64,000 nt of DNA, taken from Oceanospirillaceae bacterium. GTDB lineage: Bacteria > Pseudomonadota > Gammaproteobacteria > Pseudomonadales > Balneatricaceae. Made by a program: the position numbers and the translations under genes. The stretch spans positions 45,520 to 109,519 of the forward strand of contig DPHB01000026.1 of NCBI GenBank assembly GCA_003521845.1, given 5' to 3'. Below are positions 46,974-60,065 of the stretch, piece after piece. The notes under the pieces were generated by a model that worked only from the letters and a program-made list of their open reading frames with translations, ran no database searches and was not told the DNA's origin. The number at the start of each line of letters is the position of its first letter. Position 1 is the first letter of the stretch.

Positions 46974-47930
46974 TTATTGCCCCAAGTCCTGTAACTTAAT
47001 TTGCCCAAAGCGCACTACTAACACCACAGCTACTAGCGTGGCCACTAGGGCCATAGGTAACTCATGATCAATACCCGTAAGGGCGCTGTAGTTCCAAGGC
47101 CATAAATTTTCTTGCAGCAAAGGCACCTGTTCACCAGACGAGTTGAAGCGATAGGTCAAAGTATACTTCCAAGGCCAAAGCTTTAGCGCAGAACCTAGCA
47201 TAAGACCTGTTAAAGCACTCATGGTAGCGCCAGTGTAGTGCTTTAACAGCCAGCTAATCAGACGGCTAAAGCTTAGTAGACCAAGTACACAGCCGACAAC
47301 AAACACCCCTAGCACAGACATATTAAGGCTCGCCAAACTGGCAATCATAAATGGGTAAACACCTAACAGAAGCAATATAAAACTACCGGATATACCAGGT
47401 AGTATCATGGCACTAACGGCTATCGAGCCGGCCAACAAAAGCCCTAGGTATTGCCAGCCAGAAACACTATGCCAAGCATTTTGCACTGGCAGCTGGGATA
47501 ACAAGGCACTCACCATAAAGCCCGCAAAGAGAAAGGGAATAGCAAGGCTTTTATGCTGCTGAAGCGCCTTTAACAGCATGACACCCGCGGTAAAAATCAG
47601 CCCCAAAAACAGGCTCCACATCATAATGGGGTGAAAATCGAGCAGATAATGAATCGCCTTAGCAACACCCAATAAAGCAATTACCATACCCAGTAACAAG
47701 GTCACCAAGAAGCCAGCGTCGACATGCTGCCATGCGGCTCGCCACTGCCCCGTTAACACTAGGCGTAAAGCCTGAGCATTGACGGCACTAATAGCCGCTA
47801 ATAAACGCCCATAGACCCCACCTAAAAGTGCCACGGTACCACCCGATATACCCGGCACTAGATCCGCAGTGCCCATGAGGAAACCTGTAATCAAGGTGGA
47901 TAACGAAAAAGACGAAACTGGTTTATTCAT
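46974..47930 (-). CDS. DUF368 membrane protein, PopT-type undecaprenyl-phosphate translocase
   Basis: A 318-residue protein with about eight to ten membrane segments and paired repeats GTADLVPGISGGTVALLGGVY and MILPGISGSFILLLLGVY, the DUF368 signature. DUF368 proteins (PopT) have been reported to recycle undecaprenyl phosphate across the inner membrane, alongside DedA-family UptA. ATG at 47930 (MNKPVSSF) is close to GGACC. It sits between pcm and nlpD, where most gammaproteobacteria have no gene, and almost abuts nlpD, linking it to envelope assembly. Confidence 0.82.
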   Translation of the reverse strand: MNKPVSSFSLSTLITGFLMGTADLVPGISGGTVALLGGVYGRLLAAISAVNAQALRLVLTGQWRAAWQHVDAGFLVTLLLGMVIALLGVAKAIHYLLDFHPIMMWSLFLGLIFTAGVMLLKALQQHKSLAIPFLFAGFMVSALLSQLPVQNAWHSVSGWQYLGLLLAGSIAVSAMILPGISGSFILLLLGVYPFMIASLASLNMSVLGVFVVGCVLGLLSFSRLISWLLKHYTGATMSALTGLMLGSALKLWPWKYTLTYRFNSSGEQVPLLQENLWPWNYSALTGIDHELPMALVATLVAVVLVVRFGQIKLQDLGQ

Positions 47931-47977
47931 AAGGTCCATTTATTTCCATATGCTACAAAATTGAAGTAGCGACTTGG

Positions 47978-48661
47978 CTAACCAATAGTGCCATTTACGA
48001 GAGGCACAAAATTAGCCGCCTCGACTTTTTCTTTAGCAAAATAATTACCTGAGCGGGTGATTTTCAAAAGGTGCTGTTCGCCAGTACCGACAGGGATAAT
48101 CATACAACCACCTTCAGCCAACTGCCACTGTAAAATTTTGGGAACTTCAGCCGGGGCCGCAGTAACCATAATGCCATCAAAGGGCTCGCGATCTAACCAA
48201 CCAGCATAACCATCACCATGGCGATAAACCACGTTGGTAATACCCAAATCTTGCAATCGCTGGCGCGCACGATTTAGCAGCGGCTCTATGCGCTCAATGG
48301 TGAATAAGCGCGGCACTAACTGAGCCAAAACACAGGTTTGGTAACCAGAACCAGTACCTACTTCTAATACTTTCTCGGCCTTGCACGAGCTTAATAGCAA
48401 TTCACTCATGCGCGCTACCGTATAGGGCCGTGATAAGGTTTGATTATGCCCAATGGGCAAAGCCGAATCTTCGTAGGCTCTATGAGACAGAGCTTGGTCT
48501 AAGAACAAGTGCCTAGGTGTACTCGCCATAACACGCAGCACCTGCGCATGGCTGACACCATTTTCTTGTAGTTGGTTAACCAAGCGCTGTCGGGTACGGG
48601 CTGAAGTCATGCCAATGCCAGCGCGCTGATGACGATCGATAGGCGATTGACCAAAGCGCAT
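47978..48661 (-). CDS. pcm: Protein-L-isoaspartate O-methyltransferase
   Basis: A 227-residue SAM methyltransferase with VLEVGTGSGYQTCVLAQL, the Pcm region MASTPRHLFLDQALSHRAYEDSALPIGHNQTLSRPY and IMVTAAPAEVPKIL. It repairs isoaspartyl residues in aged proteins. ATG at 48661 shares one base with the surE stop (TAATG). An upstream in-frame start would overlap surE by over 20 bp without a better site. Confidence 0.94.
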   Translation of the reverse strand: MRFGQSPIDRHQRAGIGMTSARTRQRLVNQLQENGVSHAQVLRVMASTPRHLFLDQALSHRAYEDSALPIGHNQTLSRPYTVARMSELLLSSCKAEKVLEVGTGSGYQTCVLAQLVPRLFTIERIEPLLNRARQRLQDLGITNVVYRHGDGYAGWLDREPFDGIMVTAAPAEVPKILQWQLAEGGCMIIPVGTGEQHLLKITRSGNYFAKEKVEAANFVPLVNGTIG

Positions 48662-49404
48662 TAAAAGAACTCCTGCAGCCACGGCTCCAAGGGGGCGAAG
48701 GCAGCACGGCTAGCCATATCCGGCGCCAAAGGCGTGACCGACACATAGCCATTAGCAATAGCATGAAAATCAGTACCTGGGCTAGCATCGGCAACCTCAC
48801 CAATTTTGCCAATCCAAAAACAACGGTGGCCACGCGGGTCTTGCGCATCAATAGCCGCTTGACCCAGTTTACGCTTACCTAAAGTGGTAAGCTGCACACC
48901 TTTGATATCTGCATAAGGGATATCGGGCACATTCACATTGATAATACAGCGCTCAGGCAATTCAAGCTGCGCTATACCCGCCATTAAATTTTTCACCACC
49001 TTGGCAGCAGCCGCAAAATTCTGGTCCCCTACTAACGACACAGCCATAGCATGGTGAGGCAGATAACGCCCCTCCATAGCGGCTGCGACAGTACCCGAAT
49101 AAAGTACATCATCGCCTAGATTAGCACCATGGTTAATACCAGACACCACCATATCGGGTTTGATATCTAGGGCACCATTAATACCAAGGTGAACACAATC
49201 GGCAGGCGTGCCGTCAACACCGTAAAAACCATTATCTTGCGGTGTTACCCGCAATGGGCGGGTCAAAGTTAGAGAATTGCTGGCACCGCTTAAATCACGA
49301 TCGGGTGCGATAACCGTGACACTGTGCAAAGGCATGATAGCTTGTACAAGATGGTACAAGCCTTTGGCATGCACACCGTCATCATTGGAAATCAGTATAT
49401 GCAT
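48661..49404 (-). CDS. surE: 5'/3'-nucleotidase SurE
   Basis: A 247-residue acid phosphatase family member. It has the metal site ISNDDGVHAKGL (two Asp), the SGASNSLTLTRPLRV segment, and GTPADCVHLG plus SGINHGANLGDDVLYSGTV. It hydrolyses nucleoside monophosphates and short polyphosphates during stationary phase. It lies between truD and pcm with almost no spacing, so it is part of the same operon. Confidence 0.95.
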   Translation of the reverse strand: MHILISNDDGVHAKGLYHLVQAIMPLHSVTVIAPDRDLSGASNSLTLTRPLRVTPQDNGFYGVDGTPADCVHLGINGALDIKPDMVVSGINHGANLGDDVLYSGTVAAAMEGRYLPHHAMAVSLVGDQNFAAAAKVVKNLMAGIAQLELPERCIINVNVPDIPYADIKGVQLTTLGKRKLGQAAIDAQDPRGHRCFWIGKIGEVADASPGTDFHAIANGYVSVTPLAPDMASRAAFAPLEPWLQEFF

Positions 49405-49405
49405 G

Positions 49406-50479
49406 TCAGTCTGCCGTTGTGGAGTTTTTTTGGTGGGGGTTAAGCGTATGCACCAGTTCTCTCAGTATGCTGGTAGCATAAGCGCCACGCAGCAAGGTAA
49501 AGCTTAATTCTAACACATTGTCAGCTAGCCACTGCCACTGCCAATCCGCAGGTAATAAGCGCAAAGCACGGCGGTCGGCATCCAAGCGCAAGTCACCTAG
49601 GCCCTGTATCCAATCTTCGTAGCCCGTTAAGCATTGTTGCTCTAGCTCGGTAGCATGGCTACTTTGGCCGCGGCCTGGACGACCAGCCATAAGCCCAGTG
49701 GGGCCTACTTCACCGGCGTTAATGCGGCCTTGAGTTGCCTCATCGGCGTCCGCTTTAAAGGGATTGTAATCATCACTAGCCACATAAAAATCGCCCGGCA
49801 TGGCGGTCAACCAGTTACCTTGTGCTATACGCTCTGACAGCAGTTGGTTAAACAAATAAGAACGTGCCGCCGACATCGCCATGCCTTGCTGAAAGCGATC
49901 TTTTATACGCTCACCGGCTACTAATCGTGCCGCCATAGAGAGGTTGTTGCCTTGCTGACCAAAACGTTGTTCGCCAAAATAATTCGGCACACCTTGCTGG
50001 CCCACCGCCGCTAGGCGCCTATCCATATCATCAGACTGGCTAATCCCACCCAAGCGCACCACAAAACTGTTACTTAGATGAGCCCCAATACGCAGTTTCT
50101 TTTGATGACGAGTAATTTCATGCAAGTGCACCCTGTCAGATGCTAAACTGCGCCAATCCGGTTCTACTACCTGCTTGCCTGGTAGGTGGACGGCAAACCA
50201 TTGGCGGGTAACGCCATGGCGATCTTTTAGGCCGGAATAGGTCACCTGGCGCATAGGCACAGCAGCCAACTTGGCTAACTGACGCGCAAGATAATCAGTA
50301 TTAGTGTCGACCTTGGTGATATCCAAAAACACGTGCTCACCCTCACCTGATGGGGTAAAACCGAGGTTTTCAAAAACTTGGAAATCTTGCCACTGCTTTT
50401 TAAACACAGCGGACTCAGTGGGCTCACCCAGGGCGTATTGCCAATTGGCAGGCCATGCTAAAGGCGTTAACTGACTCAT
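49406..50479 (-). CDS. truD: tRNA pseudouridine(13) synthase TruD
   Basis: A 357-residue TruD that makes pseudouridine-13 in tRNA-Glu. It has the FVEENL-like early block (WQDFQVFENLGFTPSGEGEH), the catalytic Asp in TYSGLKDRHGVTRQWF, and NYFGEQRFGQQGNNL. It starts in a 4-bp ATGA overlap with ftsB. In pseudomonads ispD and ispF separate ftsB from truD; here they do not. Confidence 0.93.
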   Translation of the reverse strand: MSQLTPLAWPANWQYALGEPTESAVFKKQWQDFQVFENLGFTPSGEGEHVFLDITKVDTNTDYLARQLAKLAAVPMRQVTYSGLKDRHGVTRQWFAVHLPGKQVVEPDWRSLASDRVHLHEITRHQKKLRIGAHLSNSFVVRLGGISQSDDMDRRLAAVGQQGVPNYFGEQRFGQQGNNLSMAARLVAGERIKDRFQQGMAMSAARSYLFNQLLSERIAQGNWLTAMPGDFYVASDDYNPFKADADEATQGRINAGEVGPTGLMAGRPGRGQSSHATELEQQCLTGYEDWIQGLGDLRLDADRRALRLLPADWQWQWLADNVLELSFTLLRGAYATSILRELVHTLNPHQKNSTTAD

Positions 50480-50751
50480 TGTTGCTCTACCAATTGATAA
50501 AAAGTTTCTTGCGGTTTTAGCATGCCCAAATCACTACGCGCGCGCTCTTCTACGGCTGCCAACCCCTGTTTCAGGTCTTCCACTTCGGCATATAATTGCT
50601 GATTGCGTTGATGCAATGCCTCATTCACCGCTTGCTGCTGAGTAATTTGGTTTTGTAAAGCACGCACCTCTACTTGGCCGGTTTCACCAAACCAGTATTG
50701 GTACTGCAACATCAAGGCTGCAACAAACAGAAAGATAGCAATAGCACGCAT
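50476..50751 (-). CDS. ftsB: Cell division protein FtsB
   Basis: A 91-residue bitopic protein with an N-terminal membrane segment (IAIFLFVAALMLQYQYWF) followed by a periplasmic coiled coil (QITQQQAVNEALHQRNQQLYAEVEDLKQG). It ends with the conserved VEERARSDLGMLKPQETFYQ. It forms the FtsQLB complex that licenses septal peptidoglycan synthesis. It is downstream of eno, separated by a terminator. Confidence 0.93.
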   Translation of the reverse strand: MRAIAIFLFVAALMLQYQYWFGETGQVEVRALQNQITQQQAVNEALHQRNQQLYAEVEDLKQGLAAVEERARSDLGMLKPQETFYQLVEQQ

Positions 50752-50767
50752 ACATCAATTACCAATA

Positions 50768-50815
50768 AAAAAGGGAGCGGTTACCGTGAATCATGGTAAG
50801 CCTACTCCCTTTTTG
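50768..50815 (-). terminator. Terminator after eno
   Basis: A two-part hairpin: AAAAAGGGAG/CTCCCTTTTT outer stem and GGTTACC/GGTAAG-type inner pairing. The GC stem is followed on the minus strand by the T-run. It lies between the eno stop and the ftsB start and should end most eno transcripts. Confidence 0.8.
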
Positions 50816-50830
50816 CAAGTCAGTTAATGT

Positions 50831-52135
<1,305 letters not shown>

Positions 52136-52177
52136 CTATAGGGGTTATGGTTATGTCAAAAAATACAAAAAAATAGC

Positions 52178-53830
<1,653 letters not shown>

Positions 53831-54095
53831 TTAAGCTGCGGCTAGCACTTTATAGCGCTGAGCAAAGCAATAAGAACGCCAGTAGCAAGCAAAAAAACAC
53901 ATGCATAAACCAGCCTCAGGCTAGTGTAAATGTGCTGAAATTGTCGCTACGAACGTGTGTTAACTTTGATGTGAAAGCCCGTTAAAAACGGTAAAAACTT
54001 TCTCTTCTAGATGGGCGTGTAGGATACCAGAAAGGCACCTTTAGGACAATTGCCAAGCTCCAATTTCAGGGCTTAATTCCACTTCTTTACGGTGC

Positions 54096-55484
54096 TCAAT
54101 CTTGATCTTGCTCACCAGCATCTAGGCAAGCATCGGCAGACCAAGCCCAACCTAGACTTTCTGGCGCTACCGCATAGCCGTGGCAGATCCAAATATCACC
54201 TACCATGGCTAACTTCCCATTGACCCAAAACAAGGGCAACTGGGATCGCTGCCACGCGGGCACCTGATATTCCTGCAATAGTTTTTTTAAGCTCTGACTA
54301 TGCTGTCGCCCTTGCGGCTGGCACCGCTCCCCTCCTTGACGCCGACTTATGCGCAGCTGGTCGCCAGGTTGTAAACGTAAGCCATTGGTAACCTGCCGCA
54401 AGAAGCCATGATTTAAGCCAACGGATGCCTGCTGCGCCAAAGCATCTGACCATATGATCGCTTGCGCTTGGTGATCTGGCGACTCCAGTTGCCGCCTTTC
54501 GATTGCACTAAGCCAATACAACTGCCCCTGCGAGCGTCGCAACAAGCCGTGGGCCAAATATAACTCTGGCTGCCCATCAGCCACGGCACCGAGTACCTGT
54601 ACATCGACCTGCAGCATGGCCTCGTAGTCAGGGGGTAAATCACCCAATTTTTGCAACCACCAGCGCAACAGGTTATGACGACGGGCAGCAGACATATCCA
54701 GCAAACCCTGCACTGGCAGTGCTTTCAACAGCTCCACTGAGCCACCAGCAGCAACTAGTCGCCCATAATCTTGCACGGCTACTTCCTGCAACAAAGCCTG
54801 CGACTCTTGCATAACCGCGCTAGTCGTTTGCATACGCTGCAACACGCCAGGCCAGCGCTGTTTTAACAGCGGCATTACCTTGTGACGCAAGAAATTACGC
54901 CGGTAGTGCTCATCGAGATTACTGGGATCGTCAACCCATAGCAGATCATTTTGTGCCGCATAAAGCTCCAGCTCTTGACGGCTTACCGATAACAAAGGGC
55001 GTAGTAAATGGCCAGCACCCAACACGCGCCGCCTCGGCATCGCCCCTAACCCGGCCACCCCCGCACCACGCAACAACCTTAGCAATAAGGTTTCCGCCTG
55101 ATCATCGGCATGCTGCGCTAATAAAAGCACATCACCGGCTTCGATTAAATTTTCAAATACTTGATAGCGCGCATTACGCGCCGCGGCTTCTAAACCTTGC
55201 TGGCGCTGCACTTGGGGATCTATTTGTACGCTTTCGCTATAGCAAGCAAAACCATAGTCGCTAGCTTGCTGTGCAACGAGCAGACGCCAATCGTCGGCCT
55301 GGGACTGCAGCCCGTGATGCACATGGATAACGCGAATATCAGGACAACTTGAGGAGAGGTTTTGCTGCACCTGTTTAACAAGGTGCAGCAAACACATAGA
55401 ATCTAGCCCCCCGCTAACGGCCAACCACCAACAACTTGCTTGTTGCGGTAGGCCTGCTTGCAGATGCTGAGACAGCGGGGTCAT
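54096..55484 (-). CDS. tilS: tRNA(Ile)-lysidine synthetase TilS
   Basis: A 462-residue N-type ATP pyrophosphatase with AVSGGLDSMCLLHL, LAQHADDQAETLLLRLLRGAGVAGLGAMP and RRRVLGAGHLLRPLL. The C-terminal TilS substrate-binding domains follow (LRISRRQGGERCQPQGRQHSQSLKKLLQEYQVP). It converts C34 of tRNA-Ile to lysidine so that AUA is read as isoleucine. It lies 22 bp after accA. Confidence 0.94.
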   Translation of the reverse strand: MTPLSQHLQAGLPQQASCWWLAVSGGLDSMCLLHLVKQVQQNLSSSCPDIRVIHVHHGLQSQADDWRLLVAQQASDYGFACYSESVQIDPQVQRQQGLEAAARNARYQVFENLIEAGDVLLLAQHADDQAETLLLRLLRGAGVAGLGAMPRRRVLGAGHLLRPLLSVSRQELELYAAQNDLLWVDDPSNLDEHYRRNFLRHKVMPLLKQRWPGVLQRMQTTSAVMQESQALLQEVAVQDYGRLVAAGGSVELLKALPVQGLLDMSAARRHNLLRWWLQKLGDLPPDYEAMLQVDVQVLGAVADGQPELYLAHGLLRRSQGQLYWLSAIERRQLESPDHQAQAIIWSDALAQQASVGLNHGFLRQVTNGLRLQPGDQLRISRRQGGERCQPQGRQHSQSLKKLLQEYQVPAWQRSQLPLFWVNGKLAMVGDIWICHGYAVAPESLGWAWSADACLDAGEQDQD

Positions 55485-55506
55485 AAGACAGGCACTTGGT
55501 TAAAGC

Positions 55507-56460
55507 TTAGGAGCTAATGCCGTAAGCCATGAGACGCTGATAACGACGCTCAACTAAAGCGTCTGTGTCCATTTGCTGAAGATCATGCAACTGGGTTACT
55601 AAGGCCGTTTTCAAGCTAGCCGCCATCATATCCATATCACGATGGGCACCGCCTAACGGCTCCTGCACAATATTATCTACCAAACCTAGCTCTTGCAGGC
55701 GCTGAGCAGTAATACCCATAGCATTAGCTGCATCTGCAGCATAGTCTGCGCTCTTCCATAGAATGGACGCACAACCTTCTGGAGAAATAACCGAGTAGGT
55801 AGAGTATTGCAACATGTTCAAATGATCACACACACCAATAGCCAAAGCGCCACCAGAACCACCTTCACCAATTACCGTAGCAATGATTGGGCTGCGCAGG
55901 TCAGACATCTTGAGTAGGTTAAAAGCAATCGCTTCACTTTGGCCACGCTCTTCTGCATCAATACCAGGATAAGCGCCAGGCGTGTCAATAAAGGTCATGA
56001 TAGGCATTTTAAAACGTTCGGCTGTCTGCATTAGACGCAACGCTTTACGATAACCTTCTGGACGCGGCATACCAAAGTTACGGGCTACCTTTTCTTTAAC
56101 GCTACGGCCTTTTTGCTGACCGATCAGCATCACTGGCTTGTCATCCAAACGCGCAATACCACCAATGATCGCCTGATCATCACCAAAATGACGATCACCG
56201 TGTAGTTCGTCGAAATCCGTGAACATACGCTCGATATAATCCAGCATATAAGGGCGCTGAGGGTGACGTGCTACCTGCGACACCTGCGCGGCAGACAGCT
56301 TGGAGAAGATACTACCAGTCAAGTTAACACTTTTGTCTTGCAGGGTAGAAATCTCGTCAGTAATATTTAAATCGTTGTCATTACCGAGTAGACGCAAAGC
56401 CTCAATCTTGGCTTCCAGTTCAGCAATGGGTTGCTCAAAATCTAGATAATTCGGGTTCAT
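55507..56460 (-). CDS. accA: Acetyl-CoA carboxylase carboxyltransferase subunit alpha
   Basis: A 317-residue alpha subunit with the N-terminal coiled coil ([17 protein letters not shown]) and the crotonase-like core ([53 protein letters not shown]). With AccD it transfers CO2 from carboxybiotin to acetyl-CoA. It lies between dnaE and tilS, the normal order. Confidence 0.97.
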   Translation of the reverse strand: MNPNYLDFEQPIAELEAKIEALRLLGNDNDLNITDEISTLQDKSVNLTGSIFSKLSAAQVSQVARHPQRPYMLDYIERMFTDFDELHGDRHFGDDQAIIGGIARLDDKPVMLIGQQKGRSVKEKVARNFGMPRPEGYRKALRLMQTAERFKMPIMTFIDTPGAYPGIDAEERGQSEAIAFNLLKMSDLRSPIIATVIGEGGSGGALAIGVCDHLNMLQYSTYSVISPEGCASILWKSADYAADAANAMGITAQRLQELGLVDNIVQEPLGGAHRDMDMMAASLKTALVTQLHDLQQMDTDALVERRYQRLMAYGISS

Positions 56461-56531
56461 AAGAAAACATCTTAATTATATTTAAACTATAGCTGGTTAT
56501 ATTATAACCGAAGCCTGCTAATCTATCACGC

Positions 56532-59500
56532 TTAATGCTGACCAATACGACGATAACGCATACCTACGGCATCATCACCTAACAAGTAACTCAGCTCTTG
56601 CAGCAGATCATCGTCTACGGTCAAGCGCCAGGGCGACGCACAACGCACCACACCACGACCGACTGCATTGCTCACGTGCAATTCTAACCTTGTTGCTGGA
56701 GCATCGCCTAGCACCTGCCTAGGGGCCAGAAGTGCTTGTAAACGAGCCAAATTTTTGGCCTCAATATGCTCTGCCTGCACTTGCAACTGCAAACCCTGAG
56801 AAAACACGGTCCGCGCTTGCGGCATGGTTAAGACTTCTTTGGCGCTAACCTTTAAGCCGCCAGAATAGTCATCTTCACTGACCTCACCTTTAACAATCAA
56901 CAGGCGATCGTTTTGAATGATATCGCGATACTTTTCGTAGCTATCACCAAACAAGGCCACTTCCATGCGCGCGCGGCGATCATCCAAGGTCAAAAAAGCG
57001 ATAGTCTTGCCGCGCTTGGTTTTCATGGTGCGGCTCGCCACCACCATACCAGCAAGCCATTGATCTTCGCGTTTGGCGTAAACGTTATCTAAGCGAATGC
57101 GCATAAATTGGGACAATTCAGGATCATAGTCATCGATAGGGTGACCCGTGACATACAAACCCAAGGTGTCTTTTTCGCCTTTTAAGCGCTGTTTTAAGTT
57201 AAGCGCTCTAGCACCTTGGTAACGCTCATAGGCATCTGTCACAAAATCTTCGTTGTCAGCAGGGCCTGACAACTCGCCAAACAAGTCCATCATGCCAGCG
57301 TCGGCGTTTCGCTCACTTTGGTCCGCAGCTTGCACCGCATCAGGTATGGCAGCATACAAGACCGCGCGCTCTTTACCAGCAATAAGGTTATCCAAAGCGC
57401 CGCTGGCCACCAAGGCCTCTAGTACACGCTTATTAATCTTCTTACTACCCACGCGTTTACAGAAATCAAATAGATCCGTAAACGGCCCACCGGCCTCACG
57501 CGCAGCAATAATGGAGGCCACTGGGCCTTCGCCCACTCCCTTCACGGCACCTAGCCCATAAACCACTTCGTCTGCGTCATTAACGGTAAATTTATAATGA
57601 CTAAAGTTAACATCAGGCAGGTTTAAAGGCAGCTCCATACGGCGACACTCTTCTACCAGAATCACCACCTTTTCAATATTCTGCATATCGGCAGATAACA
57701 CCGCCGCCATAAACTCGGCTGGATAGTGGTACTTTAACCACGCCGTTTGATAGGACACCAAGGCATAAGCCGCCGAGTGAGATTTGTTAAAACCATAACC
57801 GGCAAATTTTTCTACCAGATCAAAAATGTTACCCGCCAAGCCCTCATCAATGTCATTAGCCAAGCTACCAGAAATAAATCCATCGCGCTGCTTGGCCATT
57901 TCTTCGGGCTTCTTTTTACCCATGGCGCGACGCAACATGTCGGCCCCACCAAGAGAATAACCCGCCATAACCTGAGGGATCTGCATAACCTGCTCTTGAT
58001 ACAGGATAATGCCGTAGGTCGGCTCCAAAATGGGACGCAAAGACTCCAGCTGATAATCTTCATGGGGCCACGCCAACTTGGCTTTACCGTGCTTACGCGC
58101 AATAAAGTCATCGACCATGCCTGACTGCAACGGGCCAGGACGGAACAAGGCTACCAAGGCGATAATATCTTCAAAGGTACTGGGCAATAGGCGCTTGATT
58201 AGGTCTTTCATACCACGGGATTCCAGCTGGAATACCCCCGTGGTTTCGGCGCGTTGCAAGAGGCCATAAACGGCCTTGTCTTCCAGCTCAATTTCTTCAA
58301 TGACGATGGGCTCAAGACCCTGCCCTTGGCGCCGCTCATTGATCATGGCCATGGCCCAATCAACGATAGTCAGAGTACGCAAACCCAAGAAGTCAAACTT
58401 AACTAGACCGGCGTCTTCTACGTCGCCCTTGTCATATTGGGTCACTAAGCCACTGCCGTCTTCGTCACAGTACAAGGGCGAGAAGTCCGTCAGCTTAGTC
58501 GGGGCGATGACGACACCACCGGCGTGCTTACCCACATTACGCGTCAAACCTTCCAACTGGAAAGCCATTTCCATGATTTCCTGCACTTCATCGTTTTCAT
58601 CGATAAAGGTACGCAGGGCTTCTTCTTGCTCCACGGCTTTCGACAGGGTCATGCCGACTTCAAAAGGAATTAACTTGGATAACTTGTCTGCTAGGCCAAA
58701 TGGCTTACCCTGCACACGCGCTACGTCACGCACTACGGCCTTGGCGGCCATGGTACCAAAGGTAATAATCTGCGATACGGCATCTTTACCGTAGGTTTGG
58801 GCTACGTACTCAATGACGCGGTCACGGTTATCCATACAGAAATCGATGTCAAAATCGGGCATGGATACACGTTCAGGGTTAAGGAAACGTTCAAACAGCA
58901 AGTCATAGCGCAAAGGGTCTAGATCGGTGATTTCCAATACGTAAGCCACTAGCGAGCCGGCACCCGAACCACGCCCAGGGCCCACAGGAATGTCGTTGTC
59001 TTTAGCCCAACGAATAAAGTCCATCACGATTAAGAAATAGCCCGGGAAGCCCATTTGAATAATGATATCTAATTCAAAGTCTAAGCGATCCAGAAACTCC
59101 TGTTTCTTGCTCACATAATCAGGATCATTATCGTCTAGGATGGTTTTTAGACGCATTTCCAAACCATCCAGGGACAGTTTGCGGAAAAACTCATCCATGG
59201 TCATGCCTTCTGGCACGGGGAAGTTAGGCAAACAACATTTGCCTAACTCAATATCAAGGTTACAGCGTTTAGCAATTTCTACCGTATTAGTGATAGCCGA
59301 GGGTACATCAGCAAACAAGGTTTGCATTTCGTCGACACTACGCAAGTACTGCTGTGGCGAGTATTCCTTCGGACGACGTGGGTCATCAAGGGTCATACTT
59401 TGGTTAATCGAGACACGGGTTTCGTGAGCTTCAAATTCTTCTGTCGATAAGAACACAACGTCATTGGTGGCCACTACGGGCACCTGCATAGATTTAGCCA

Positions 59501-60065
59501 GCTCCACCGTTAGCGCAACACAACGTTCGTCGTCAGCGCGTCCTGTTCGTTGTAGCTCTAGGTAAAAACGATCACCAAATAAATCAAGCCACTCTTGCAA
59601 CAGTGGCTTGGCTTCATGCAAACCGCGCACCAGTAGCATGCGACCAATTTCACCCTGAGTAGCACCGGCCAAGGCGATCAAACCTGCTTGCTTGTCACGC
59701 ACCCAAGCACGCTGGATAATGGCCTTGCCATCACTTTGCCCATGCTGAAAGCCTTGCGACACAATCTCCGTCAAATTCAAGTAACCTTGCGCATTCATTG
59801 CCAATAAGGTCATGCGCGACAGAGGCAAGTCCGTACCTGCTGGTGGCGCCAACCAAATATCACAACCACAAATAGGCTTAATACCGGCACCCTGGGCCGC
59901 CTTGTAAAACTTGATCATGCCACACATATTGGACAAGTCAGTTAGCGCAATAGCGGGCATCTGCTCGGCTTGTAGGGCTTTCATCAAAGGTTTGATACGT
60001 ATCAGGCTATCACTCAGGGAAAACTCTGAGTGCATGCGCAAATGTACGAAATCAACTGAGCTCAT
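56532..60065 (-). CDS. dnaE: DNA polymerase III alpha subunit
   Basis: An 1177-residue replicative polymerase. The N-terminal PHP domain (VHLRMHSEFSLSDSLIRIKPL) comes first. The polymerase core has the catalytic Asp pair in PDFDIDFCMDNRDRVIEYV and GRGSGAGSLVAY. The C-terminal part carries the tandem HhH region (GLGAVKGVGEGPV), then the OB fold and tau-binding region. ATG at 60065 shares one base with the rnhB stop (TAATG); this replaces a longer upstream reading. Confidence 0.96.
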   Translation of the reverse strand: MSSVDFVHLRMHSEFSLSDSLIRIKPLMKALQAEQMPAIALTDLSNMCGMIKFYKAAQGAGIKPICGCDIWLAPPAGTDLPLSRMTLLAMNAQGYLNLTEIVSQGFQHGQSDGKAIIQRAWVRDKQAGLIALAGATQGEIGRMLLVRGLHEAKPLLQEWLDLFGDRFYLELQRTGRADDERCVALTVELAKSMQVPVVATNDVVFLSTEEFEAHETRVSINQSMTLDDPRRPKEYSPQQYLRSVDEMQTLFADVPSAITNTVEIAKRCNLDIELGKCCLPNFPVPEGMTMDEFFRKLSLDGLEMRLKTILDDNDPDYVSKKQEFLDRLDFELDIIIQMGFPGYFLIVMDFIRWAKDNDIPVGPGRGSGAGSLVAYVLEITDLDPLRYDLLFERFLNPERVSMPDFDIDFCMDNRDRVIEYVAQTYGKDAVSQIITFGTMAAKAVVRDVARVQGKPFGLADKLSKLIPFEVGMTLSKAVEQEEALRTFIDENDEVQEIMEMAFQLEGLTRNVGKHAGGVVIAPTKLTDFSPLYCDEDGSGLVTQYDKGDVEDAGLVKFDFLGLRTLTIVDWAMAMINERRQGQGLEPIVIEEIELEDKAVYGLLQRAETTGVFQLESRGMKDLIKRLLPSTFEDIIALVALFRPGPLQSGMVDDFIARKHGKAKLAWPHEDYQLESLRPILEPTYGIILYQEQVMQIPQVMAGYSLGGADMLRRAMGKKKPEEMAKQRDGFISGSLANDIDEGLAGNIFDLVEKFAGYGFNKSHSAAYALVSYQTAWLKYHYPAEFMAAVLSADMQNIEKVVILVEECRRMELPLNLPDVNFSHYKFTVNDADEVVYGLGAVKGVGEGPVASIIAAREAGGPFTDLFDFCKRVGSKKINKRVLEALVASGALDNLIAGKERAVLYAAIPDAVQAADQSERNADAGMMDLFGELSGPADNEDFVTDAYERYQGARALNLKQRLKGEKDTLGLYVTGHPIDDYDPELSQFMRIRLDNVYAKREDQWLAGMVVASRTMKTKRGKTIAFLTLDDRRARMEVALFGDSYEKYRDIIQNDRLLIVKGEVSEDDYSGGLKVSAKEVLTMPQARTVFSQGLQLQVQAEHIEAKNLARLQALLAPRQVLGDAPATRLELHVSNAVGRGVVRCASPWRLTVDDDLLQELSYLLGDDAVGMRYRRIGQH

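Noticed and set aside
58276..58794. A 172-residue plus-strand reading frame
   Set aside because: Antisense to dnaE, rich in Ser/Thr/Pro as expected for a reversed frame, with no recognisable domain.
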